Source of the DNA: Plazaster borealis
Lineage: Eukaryota; Echinodermata; Asteroidea; Forcipulatida; Labidiasteridae
DNA: 64,000 bases
Direction of reading: 5' to 3'
NCBI GenBank assembly: GCA_021014325.1
Contig: CM037474.1
Coordinates: 4,654,488-4,718,487, forward strand
Numbering within the stretch: position 1 is the stretch's first letter; each line of letters starts with the position of its first letter. The notes beneath the pieces were generated by a model that saw only the letters and a program-made list of their open reading frames with translations, searched no databases and was not told where the DNA came from. This document shows positions 54,561-64,000 of this stretch, piece by piece. The translations under genes and the position numbers were made by a program.

Positions 54561-54636
54561 AAGGATAGCGATGAAATTTTGGCACAAGGCAGTACAGACT
54601 GTGGACTATATGGACTCTGAATCATGCCTGGCCGTG

Positions 54637-55005
54637 TTAAAGGCACTGAACACGTTTGGTAAATTTGTCAAAGAACAGTATTCTCACTTGGTGTATCCCA
54701 ACATTATGCATAAAATAACAAGCCTGTGAAAATTTGGGCTCAATTGGTCATCGAAGTTGCAAGAAAACGATAAAAGACAAAACACCCTTGTTGTACAAAT
54801 TTGTGTGCTTTCAGATAGGAATAAAAGGCTTCTTGCAAGAAGTCTTTTATTATTTTAGTGAGAAATGACCTCTTTCTCAAAAACTATGTTACTTCAGAGG
54901 GAGTCGTGTCTCACAATGTTTTGTACTATCAACAGCTCCCCGTTGCCTATACCAAGTAAGTTTTGATGCTTTTAAGTAATTACCAAATGTGTACAGTGCC
55001 TTTAA
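54637..55005 (+). mobile_element. TTAA MITE family A
   Basis: TTAAAGGCACTGAACACG to GTACAGTGCCTTTAA; hairpin GGCTTCTTGCAAGAAGTC at about 54828. Confidence 0.92.
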
Positions 55006-55517
55006 TGGGCAACCGGGCTGGATTAATAATAATACATATCTTAACCCTTTCTCTGTGATTGAGGAGGAGTATATAAACGGACTCCAAGACAATAAATAGC
55101 TCCGTTCATCACGGCGGTGGCAAAATGATCACAGAGTGTCTGCGACACCAAGAGAATAAAAGCTGACATACTTCACGGTCGCTAGACACAACACCATCAG
55201 ATAAGATCTTTAGTTTGAAACTGCATCTCCCCACCCGTCACAAACGCAATATAAGTGTAAACAGAACTTCAGATACGATATGAGTCATTAGACATGATCA
55301 ATCTTAAATTCCCAAAATATCAAATCCATCTTTGGCGCTTGGCATTCCCGGTGCATTCCGACAGTTTAGCAAGCAGGACGTTAAGACTGCCGACATGCCA
55401 TAAAGCCTGTGCACCTGTACACAGGTGAACATAATGTGACAAAAGAAAACCAATCAACACCGACTGCTCTTATTCATAATCTAATTAGCATTTAGCTTTG
55501 ACCTTTAACATTCAAGA
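55006..55517. other. Unassigned intron sequence
   Basis: No exon or repeat end is recognised. Confidence 0.4.
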
Positions 55518-55909
55518 TTAAAGGGTCTGCATATGTTTGGTAGTCGTTTTAATGGCAATAAAAACCTACTTGTACTAAGAAGTACAGCGGCTTTGGATAG
55601 TATAATGCATTTTGAGAAATTTTTCACTTAGCAGTACTGCGGTTATGGAAAAAGACATCACTTTTTGTCCCCAAAAATTTAAATCTAAGAAGCGTTACTG
55701 ACAGTAACGTTTCTCAGATTGTGTATTCCAATTGCAGATTATTCTTCCTGCATGGACATAACCGCTCCAGATTTTCAGCAATATCTCAAAAACACTACCA
55801 CCTTTTGAAATGAAATTTTCACAGGTTAGTTTTATGATATATATCTACAACTATATAGGATTGAAACAAACAGTGGGTTCCAATTACCAAATGTATACAA
55901 TCCCTTTAA
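55518..55909 (+). mobile_element. TTAA MITE family D
   Basis: TTAAAGGGTCTGCATATG to TGTATACAATCCCTTTAA, with hairpin arms GCGTTACTGACAGTAACG. Confidence 0.9.
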
Positions 55910-55910
55910 C

Positions 55911-56900
55911 ACACTGGGTACGTTCACACGAGTAGCTAACTTCGCTGCTAGCTAACAGCGAAATATTTGTGACCGTGTGAACGCAAAAATAGTCAACTTC
56001 GCTGCTAACTTCGCTGCTAACTCCAAAAGTTAGCAGCGAAAATTTCCGCTGCTAACTTCAGTTTTACGACTTAGCAGTGAAACTTGATACTTTTACCGCA
56101 GATAAAGGAATTTTAGCGGTGTTTTTTTCTCGTGTGGACGTAACTGACCTTAGCTGCGTAGTTAACATGATGGTTTCAATTTGATGTACGACGCCGTGTA
56201 TTTGTTCTCCTGCTGGAGTTGCACGTAGGCCTATACATTTTTCTCGTCAGTTTCTGCCGAAATTCTTTAAGTTTTACAGCTATAAGTTGACATCATCAAA
56301 ATTCCTTATAACAGGCCAGTCATAACAAAGAAAAATCGGCGATTGTTGGGATCATTTTTGTAAACATATTATCCGAACGGTCCAAAAACATTTCTACGGC
56401 CAGCTATAGTTGGCCACGCACGTGTGAAGTAGTCAACCTCCTTCCCACAAGCAAGCAACGTGCTGTGGCACGTTGACATCGCACACAATTGGGGACGAAG
56501 TTGTAGCGCTCAACTTAGCTGATGACGCAGTGTATTTAGTGACAAGAACAGACTAAAACAAAATCGTTTCTTATTCCGAATCGCTGCGAATTTAAAAAGT
56601 AGAGTCGCTGTGAACTTATAACAGAAAAATGAAACTTTACATAAGTATTATGTTTATAAGATATTCTTCAAGCCAACATGTAAATTTATTCAACAAACTA
56701 CTGACACTAGTGACAGCATAATAGAGTGGCAAGAAAACTACCGGAAGCCGACACACTCTGCTGTGCTGGCTAACAGCGAAGCCTCGTGTGAACGCAAGGT
56801 ACTTTTTAGCTAAGTCCGTTTCTCGATGCATCCCCCGCTGCGAATTTTTAGCAGCTTAGTTAGCAGTGAAGTTAGCTACTCGTGTGAACATGCCCACTGT
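55911..56900. mobile_element. 990-bp terminal-inverted-repeat element, GTTCACACGAGTAGC family
   Basis: ACACTGGGTACGTTCACACG and CGTGTGAACATGCCCACTGT are inverted, continuing as GAGTAGCTAACTTCGCTGCT. Subterminal TAGCAGCGAA motifs repeat on both sides (55935-56060, 56765-56870). No transposase. It abuts the TTAA end of the family D element. Confidence 0.85.
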
Positions 56901-57345
56901 ATGATAACTGATAAAGCTTGGTGCATGTATAGCCTGTACACACAGCTGTTTAAATTCTGAGTGTACAGCTAGTTGGCGTGACCATATAATCAACTGACCA
57001 CAATATGAACTCGGAACATTAGAAAGAAACAAAAAATGTACAGAAACACAGGATTTCATTTTCACTTTCAACCTCTCTTCAAAGCCTTCGTTTCAAAGCT
57101 TCTTTTCTTTTTGTATCGAAACTGAAAACCACTGGATAAAGACTGTGCCCGAAAACACCTCCAGGTACCTGTTTCAGAGTCTCATTTTTCAAGTAACCTT
57201 CCCCAAATTGATTTCAGCCACTCCTAAGCCCGGACTGAAATGTACATAAACCTCAGGCTAGGCTAAGACCTAGTAGACGGACACCCCTCCCCCAGCCATT
57301 TTCCTGATATCTCAATGGAGAACTACATTGTAACTGTTCTTACCA
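56901..57345. other. Unassigned intron sequence
   Basis: No exon is recognised. Confidence 0.4.
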
Positions 57346-57820
57346 GGGCCCAATTTCATGGAGTTGCTTAGCAAAAAAAGGTACAAGGTTACCAGCCAAA
57401 ATACCATGTCACATGTACAATTTGTGACTGGTATCCTGCTAATTTTTCGCTTAGCAGGAAATTGTTAAAGGTATACATGTATTACAATGTATACACTTTT
57501 GGTAACAGCTCAAGATCAGTGTCCACATTATGTGTGATTCAACATATGCATGAACAAACAAACCTATGAAAGTTTGAGCTCAATTGGTCATCGAGGTCAC
57601 GAGAAAATAGTGAAAAGAGACCTATGTGTTTTCTGTTTTTTTCAAACATCAAGTTTTTATCGCGCTTGATAAAAACTACTGTTTTACTCATTTCTCAGAA
57701 ACGATAGCATTTTAGGCAGAAATATTTTAAGGAACCCTTTCTACCATTACTTACTTTAAATCATGTAAGTTATGTGTGAATCTGTGAACATTTATGTTTT
57801 TCGATCTTACCAATAGTGTA
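57346..57820. mobile_element. GGGCCC-type fold-back fragment followed by a diverged family A cousin
   Basis: 57346-57466 has GGGCCCAATTTCATGGAGTTG and ACCATGTCACATGTAC. From 57466 TTAAAGGTATAC begins an element with TGAGCTCAATTGGTCATCG, close to family A, and a TTTTTATCGCGCTTGATAAA hairpin. Confidence 0.65.
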
Positions 57821-58182
57821 CTGATGTCTGCCCCTCATCCACGAGCCCACAGTGGGATACGTATCAGGGGTGATCAGTTACACCAGGAACCACGGATGGG
57901 ATGGTTATAGGATGTACCTCACCAATCAAATCAAATTACAGGTAATTTTACACAAGGCTGGTGTAATACTAGACATATAGATGGTTAGAGCTAAGTATAA
58001 TCAGGCAGTGATTTGGTCCCAGTATGCATGAGCTCCGCCAGCACCTCCACGTTAACATCCCGTCTGAAGAGATTATGCAGACACCAGAACCAGAACAAGA
58101 AGAACATTTTACACCCTGTTTCAGACTGGTTAGGAGCGACTTTTGATCCATCCAAATAAATTTCAGTTTCAGACAGGCGAAC
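57821..58182. other. Unassigned intron sequence
   Basis: Nothing recognised. Confidence 0.4.
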
Positions 58183-58480
58183 TTAAAGGCCTGTGAAAAT
58201 TTGGGCTCAATTGGTCATCGAAGTTGCAAGAAAATGATAAAAGAAAAAACACCCTTGTTGTACAATCTTGTGTGCTTTCAGATAGGAATAAAAACTTCTT
58301 GCAAGAAGTTTTTATTATTTAAGTGAGAAATTACCTCTTTCTCAAAAACTACGTTACTTCAGAGGGAGTCGTTTCTCACAATGTTTTATACTGTCAACAG
58401 CTCTCTGTTGCTCGTTACCAAGTCAGTTTTTATGCTAATATATATTTTGAGTAATTACCAAACGTGTACAGTGCCTTTAA
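58183..58480 (+). mobile_element. TTAA MITE family A, left arm deleted
   Basis: TTAAAGGCCTGTGAAAATTT jumps past about 75 bp of the normal left arm and ends GTACAGTGCCTTTAA. Hairpin AACTTCTTGCAAGAAGTTT. Confidence 0.88.
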
Positions 58481-59600
58481 TGCAAAATGGCTGGAGATAA
58501 GAACACCCCCCTAAAAAAACGCGACAAACAACAATAGCAGGACACTTTTCATAGGTTGCTGAACATGAAGTCTAATTGAAAAACATGTTACAGTACCAAG
58601 GTAATAGGTATTCCATCCTACTATTTGAAAACAACAGGATCAACAACAGACGTCAGTTTTGCCGTGTATTATTTTAATTATAAATTATAGCAAAAAAAAA
58701 CACCCCAATAACAACGTGAACAATATGGGGAGCCATAGATGCAAGATGCAATTAGCAGAACGGAGAAGAGGAAGAGTCCTTAACAAAATAGCATTAATTG
58801 TATGAGTGATGCGTACAAACCAATGCATTATATGTCGCTTCGTAAAACACTACAATAATATTAAGGTCAAAAGTCATACCCTGTGTTTGGCACCGTGCCT
58901 GCATAATGTGTTTCAATGGATAAAGTGGCGTATCTTGATACGTCACTTTGTGGAAACGCAGAATGGCAAATCTAGTGATATTTCAGTCATGCTAATTAGT
59001 GTAATTATGAAACGATTACATGTTAGGTCCAGAGACTTGTTGACAATGTTGACAGTAAATGGGTAAATCAGTAATTTGTATTAAAAAACGATTTGCCAAA
59101 TTTTGTGATTTTTAACCCATTATCATGGCGCAACCAACGATTTGTTGTGAAAAGGGGGTAAGCATATAGAGGAAAAACCAGAGTGAGCGAAGTGATTGTG
59201 TGATTGGGCAGTGATCTGTCCCGTTTCAATTTTTTCAAAATTCCATTTTTGTCGGCTCTTGATTTCAAATCAATAAACTATGCAAAACCTTCCCATCGAC
59301 ATCATCAATGTGGTTCCAACACGCAAATGTACCGTTAACAATCCAGGTTTTAACCCTTGCTCTAAGGTTTGACAAACAATACAAACAATTTACACGTAAT
59401 TTCCGAAGGAGTGTCCCAGGGGAATGTTGACAATAAGAGGTGAAATTGGAAAGAACGGATTCATGCATGTCCATCGTTTCATTACAAAGCTACAAACCTC
59501 TCATCAACATCACACAGTTTGCATTCAATAATAACACACAGGGTGGCATAAAGGGCATCTACATTGTAGAATGAGTGGGATTCTGAGCAGTTTTGTACAG
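58481..59600. other. Unassigned first-intron sequence
   Basis: No exon or recognised repeat. Short frames (58806-59066, 59474-59265) are not recognisable. Confidence 0.4.
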
Positions 59601-59607
59601 TACTTAC

Positions 59608-59640
59608 CTGTGCTACCTGCGTCGTTCATCGCGAATAAAT
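59608..59640 (-). CDS. Candidate 5' exon of the PCTAIRE kinase (5' UTR, uORF or alternative N-terminus)
   Basis: On the minus strand an ATG at 59629-59627 opens MNDAGST and runs into a near-perfect donor (CACAG, then GTAAGTACT) after base 59608, in phase 1. No other gene on this strand could use it, and it lies 8.5 kb upstream of the kinase start exon. If joined to the strong acceptor before 51146, the frame continues for 29 codons and stops at 51081-51079, making it an upstream ORF ahead of the kinase ATG. If joined to the weaker acceptor before 50895, it reads straight into the kinase and adds 14 residues (MNDAGST plus AVGLLSN). It could also skip to exon 47684 in frame. The exon's 5' limit is not visible. 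All of this is inference from splice signals and phase; no transcript evidence is available. Confidence 0.4.
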
Positions 59641-59855
59641 CATGGAGGAAAATAAGCACTTTGGGCTAAAGTTAATAGAGCTGCTTAAAATAAACCTAAA
59701 ACTTTTGCTTCACCAACAATATAAGCGGGAACCGACCACAAACGGTACACACTACATGAGCGCTTAGAGACTTTCTCCTGAACATGTTTGGCGCTATACA
59801 GTTCACATTATGATATTTTGGCTGGTAACCACATCCCTTGTAAGACATTTTCTTA

Positions 59856-60598
59856 TTCAAGGTAAGGTCATAGATTGGTAAGCACTCGGTAAACACTCCA
59901 AAAATTAATAACCATAAGAAATTACTTGGTGAGAAGCACTGCAGCTGTTGATAGTATAAACTATTTTGAGAAAGGATTCCCTTCAAGGTAAGGGAATAAT
60001 GGTTTGGATAATTTTGTTTACCGAAAAACATTTAAATCTGAGAAACAATTCATGCATGAATCGTTTCTCAGATTTCTGAGGGTTGGTGTCCGTTCGCGAA
60101 TGCTGCGTTCAGAAATGCAGTTGTACCTAAGCTTATTGGTACCCACTGTCACCTCACTAAATCGTCGGCTCAGTGCTATAAGGTCCTTAACAAACATGAT
60201 GGACAAAAGGTCGTTAACAATTTTTTTTTTTTAAGGTTATAAAACAGTAAATAAAATATAAAAACCAAACATTAGTGTTTCCTTATAACAATCTATTTTC
60301 AGATTTTCATAAGGAAACAATAATTTCTGATAGTTGTATTTTATTATATTGTTTTATAGGCCTAGACTTTAAAAAATGTTTTGTTAATGACCTTTTGTCC
60401 ATCACGTTTGTTAAGGACCTTATAGTTCTCACGCGACGAAATGTGGACATTCTAGTGAAAATACATGTACCATGACATTTTGTTGCTGTTTTCTCTGCAA
60501 GCAGACACAGTATTCAGCTGAAAATTGTATCTTTCTTTATAATTTTGCCCATAAATCAGCATTACGTTGACAAAAACCAACCTACGACCTACCTTTAA
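59856..60598 (-). mobile_element. TTAA MITE family B interrupted by another fold-back
   Basis: TTCAAGGTAAGGTCATAG to CGACCTACCTTTAA. The GGTACCCACTGTCACCTC arm is broken at about 60161 and resumes at 60440. Confidence 0.88.
60162..60439. mobile_element. 278-bp fold-back MITE nested in family B
   Basis: TCGTCG and CGACGA form the extreme ends, then CTATAAGGTCCTTAACAAAC and GTTTGTTAAGGACCTTATAG, and GATGGACAAAAGGTCGTTAA and TTAATGACCTTTTGTCCATC. AT-rich centre. Confidence 0.88.
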
Positions 60599-61029
60599 GC
60601 AATTCAAACTGGGCCCTACGCTGTATTACGATTTGAATGATGTACTCTACAGTACATAACCATTATTACATGTAGGACTTCACATTGAGCCCATACAGAC
60701 ACTTCACATTCTCCATCTCCAGGGCCTAAACACACACCTGGCCTTACAAGTTCTCTCTAGTATGTTTTCCCCCTGCACCAAGTTTCATTACTGCATCAAA
60801 TTAGTGGACTACAAGACTTACCACAGGCTACTCACAGGTGTGGTTTGAACTATTGAACTCACGGTTAACCAGCATGGGACCTCATAGGAGGTCTAAAAGA
60901 AGTCACTTTGGGTTTCAGGAAAAACTGCCCACTTTGTGGCTTTGACATGGTCTAAAATGAGTTGAAAATGCAAAATCTTTTTACTGGTAGATAATAATAG
61001 TGGCTTCTTATATACAGAGATCTAATTTT
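60599..61029. other. Unassigned sequence
   Basis: No gene is recognised. Confidence 0.4.
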
Positions 61030-61560
61030 TTGGGAAAATCCACAAGAATTCAACGTGTACAAAACACGGCTGCTCGCCTCGTTTCTTGCTTGCCTCGTTC
61101 TCACCATATTACACCAGTACTAATGAAATTGCATTGGCTCCCAGTTAAGTTTCGTACAATTTACAAAATTCTTTTGTTAACTTTCAAAGCTCAAACATGT
61201 CAATCTCCTGCTTATTTATCTGAACTTGTTCACCATTTTTCCCCTACTCGGACTTTACGTTCATCTCAACAGTCATTGCTTACCACAACTACTATAGCTT
61301 TTTCCATTTTTATGGTCAAAGATCATTTTCTTATGCTGCCCCATTTCTTTGGAATAGTCTTCCTGTGCATATTCGCCAGGCTAGTTCTTTACACTGTTTT
61401 AAGTCTCTGTTAAAAACTCATTTGTTTGAAGCTGCTTATTTGTAATCTGCTTACTTTAATTATCTTTCAGCTATTGTATAACTATTTTTCTTGTTCTCTT
61501 TATGCGCTTAGAGGCTTTGGCATTAGGCGCTTTACAAATGTCTTTATTATTATTATTAGT
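61030..61560 (+). pseudogene. 5'-truncated LINE (CR1/L2-like) reverse-transcriptase tail with frameshift
   Basis: The frame reads STRIQRVQNTAARLVSCLP, then HITPVLMKLHWLPVKFR and YKILLLTFKAQTCQSPAYL, a diagnostic C-terminal block of CR1/L2-type ORF2 proteins. Near 61310 it shifts by one base to SFSYAAPFLWNSLPVHIR, then LLKTHLFEAAYL and stop at 61443-61445. A short 3' UTR ends GGCGCTTTACAAATG and a TTATTATTATTA tail, much like the SINE 2b 3' end. Confidence 0.88.
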
Positions 61561-62844
61561 AAGAATTGTTGCTCAAAATGTTTACTGGACCAGACTTGCT
61601 TTTACAAGACCAGAAATCTTCCTGACACAATTCAACATGCATTTAATTGTGTTTTTTTGTTTCTCACTTGTCTTTATGGGTATTATGCTTCATTACTGAA
61701 TAGAGTTGAAAGGTATTTCATCAGACTCAAAGTCAACATTTGAACATAATTTATTTTTTTGTTTAAGATACTAGGCCTACACACAGTGAAGTTTTATCAT
61801 TCATGGCCAGAAAATGGCGGGGCAGCCGGACTTGTCTGGTCATGAGTTTACTGGCCCGACACTAAAACTACTGGCCTCAGGCCTGTGATGCAGTGTAAAA
61901 TTTGAGCCCTGATAGAGCACACAATTTCGTCACACAGTGACGCTCAAAGTGATCAACAATGCAAAAGTGAGGAGAAGAAAGAGAAAAAACTAATTTGGAT
62001 TAGAGTGTGAACAAATAGGTTTTGAGTAATTTATTGTTTGAAAGAACTGGCTGATGAGGCTTGACGAAGGGCATGTGGAAGATTGTTCCAGAGAGTAGGG
62101 CCAGCATGGGAAAAACTGCAGTCACCCCAAGAGCGTTGGGATCAGGGAACTTGAAGTAGGGAGGGTTATTTATTTTAAAATGTGAATTTTAAACGCTCTC
62201 TGGTTTGTTGTGTTAATTTTGTTGAACTATAAAACTGAAGAAAAAAAATTATTGTTGGAGATTATGGTTAGATGGAAATGTTTTTCTGGGTATGTTTCCC
62301 TTTTTTTTTTCCTATGAAATATAGTCCGATCTGACAAAACAACGATAAAACAACACAGTTTGTGTAGTTTTATGCTTTTAAATGATACTTCCTGATTTCA
62401 CTAAATGAACCATTTTTAGGGGAGAGAGAACTAATAATTGTACACGTAGTTGAACAAATAGTCTGCGCATTCATGACATTGCACACTAACATGACATCAG
62501 CTACATGTAAAGCGAATTTCAGGACGTGATATAGATTATAAATCTTTCCTTTCAGTCACGAAGGAATTTTTTCGAGGGGGGAAGACCAAACCTAAAGCGA
62601 GTTCATTATATCAGTTTACCCAGAATGAGGGCTCTAGCTCCCACCCCGTCTAATTAAACAGATTGTTAATTACATTTAGAGAACGAGTAAACACTTCGTG
62701 TTGACCAAGCAGTTATACCTTAACTAGCCTGAACATCTGACATCACAACTTCGAGGCTTGATTATAATGCCAGATACCGGCCTTGCCCGCTCGCCAGACG
62801 AACCTTTGACCTCACATCCCGAGATTCGTAGTATACATGTATAC
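61561..62844. other. Unassigned sequence with a hAT-like fragment
   Basis: 61800-61915 (ATGGCCAGAAAATGGCGG to AAAATTTGAGCCCTGA) matches the CAGGGCTCGAA family at 23598. The remainder holds no recognised gene. Confidence 0.5.
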
Positions 62845-62850
62845 GTACAC

Positions 62851-63314
62851 CAGGCATGCAACTGCCCGATAAAAAAAAATAAAAATAAAAATTTCAAAGG
62901 CACAACGCAAGCGCGGAGCGAGGCAGCCAAAACGCCAAGGGACATGAGACCCACAATGGTACCCTAGAAAATGTTGAGGTTTATTATGCTCTAGCATGTA
63001 CAGGCCTGTGAATGGACCCTTAAAAAAAGAGCTGAAACACTACATGATGTAAGAATGATCGTGAAACGTCAAGTAAGCGCGCGTCACACACTTACGCTGG
63101 TTGAATTGGGGCACCCCGTTGATCCAGTAACAGGCTTATTTCACATTATTGTAGTTGTACATTGTTGTTGCCAAGCATTTATTAGGATAGAAAAAAAATC
63201 GTAAAAAAAACCAAAACAAAAAAACAACTTTTACAATTTTGTTTTATTTTAGCGCTGATCTTTTTTTTTTTTTTTCGCGGAAATCTGCGGAAACGCGGAA
63301 GAGTTGCATGCCTG
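62851..63314. mobile_element. hAT-like MITE, 464 bp, 6-bp duplication GTACAC
   Basis: Ends CAGGCATGCAACT and AGTTGCATGCCTG are perfect inverted repeats with GTACAC at 62845-62850 and 63315-63320. A T-run lies at 63261-63275. No transposase. Confidence 0.9.
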
Positions 63315-63320
63315 GTACAC

Positions 63321-64000
63321 ATTACATTGTGAATTAAACAACATTACAAATATTATGCACACACGGACGCAGCAGCAGAGGATTGAAAATACAGTTAATT
63401 GCTGCTGGTGTAGCTGACAAAATACATCACTTCGAAGCAGACCAATCATAACACAGAAATTGAAAGCTTACGTGACTGCAAGTTTATCCACTAAAATCAT
63501 TGGGCCTGTAAGACCAGTGCCTGTCTTTATCCGAAAGGATAAAGACGGGGGACCAGTCTATACCTTGACCAGTCTTAGTAATGGGACATACACATTGGAA
63601 TTGAAAGGCTCTAGCATTTGCGACTTGAATCAACGTGGGAGCTTGGGATTTACAATCGCATAAAATTATAATATAGTGCATCTGATTTTCTTAAATACTT
63701 TTTTAAACCTACATGTACTAACGCCCCCGTACAACAAGACCCGAGGCCGATTTCACAACGAGCTACGGTTGATCTTAACTGTGTATCAATCTTATTTGCT
63801 AAGCAAGGTGTGATGTTCACACGACAATCGCCATCTTTAAGATGAATCTCAGTGCTTTGTGAAACCGACCCCCCTGGGCCTACTTTTCATAGAGTTCCTT
63901 TCAAGCACAAAAAGTAGCTAAGCACAACAACATTTTGCTTGCCAAAATAAGGTTACCAGCCAAAGTACCAAACAACATGTACCATTTGTGACTGTTTTCA
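63321..64000. other. Unassigned sequence ending in two fold-back fragments
   Basis: 63745-63872 has inverted GGCCGATTTCACAACGAGC and GTGCTTTGTGAAACCGACC. From about 63880 a GGGCCTACTTTTCATAGAG fold-back of the GGGCCC type runs off the right edge. Confidence 0.6.

Noticed and set aside
61426..61743. 105-residue ORF after the LINE fragment
   Set aside because: It overlaps the LINE 3' UTR and TTA-repeat tail; not protein-like.
63460..63663. 67-residue ORF near the right end
   Set aside because: It spans a local palindrome (CCTGTCTTTATCC and GGATAAAGACGG), is mirrored on the other strand, and shows no known domain.

Overview
This is a eukaryotic, intron-dominated window from an animal genome. 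An echinoderm is most likely, and I lean towards a sea star. The clearest gene has metazoan-type short exons in very long introns. The surrounding DNA is AT-rich and packed with short TTAA-bounded inverted-repeat elements and tRNA-headed SINEs of a kind I associate from memory with echinoderm assemblies. The species call is an inference; the gene alone would only say animal.

The one convincing protein-coding gene lies on the minus strand. It encodes a PCTAIRE-class cyclin-dependent kinase (CDK16/CDK17/CDK18 group, N-terminus closest to CDK17). Seven coding exons join in phase, in transcript order: 50755-51146 (start codon 50873-50875), 47551-47684, 35410-35529, 32808-32979, 25670-25764, 11381-11443 and 8644-8767. 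They give 276 residues, from the start codon to the split DFG codon, including the glycine loop, PCTAIRE helix and HRD motif. The activation segment and C-lobe are not found and should lie beyond base 1. A candidate 5' exon with a good donor sits at about 59.6 kb. About 830 coding bases are spread over 42 kb.

Almost everything else is repeats. At least six related or look-alike TTAA-flanked MITE families (called A, B, C, D, E and F here) occur in dozens of copies, sometimes sharing one TTAA between neighbours. hAT-like MITEs with unusually short 5-6 bp duplications lie at 9926, 23598, 30012, 38186, 52580 and 62851. A 3.1-kb inverted-repeat element (16889-19969) sits inside a family E element. 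There are two groups of tRNA-headed SINEs, two 3' LINE fragments (50.3 kb and 61 kb), and several tandem arrays: 174 bp at 1-895, about 115 bp at 12.5 kb, 23 bp with a 69-bp higher order at 35.7-36.9 kb, about 205 bp at 44.8 kb, and 17 bp with a 119-bp higher order at 47 kb.

I saw no transposase, no functional tRNA or rRNA gene, no CRISPR array and no operon-like cluster. The most interesting structures are satellites born inside MITEs, higher-order minisatellites next to kinase exons, nested transposons, and a possible alternative 5' end for the kinase.
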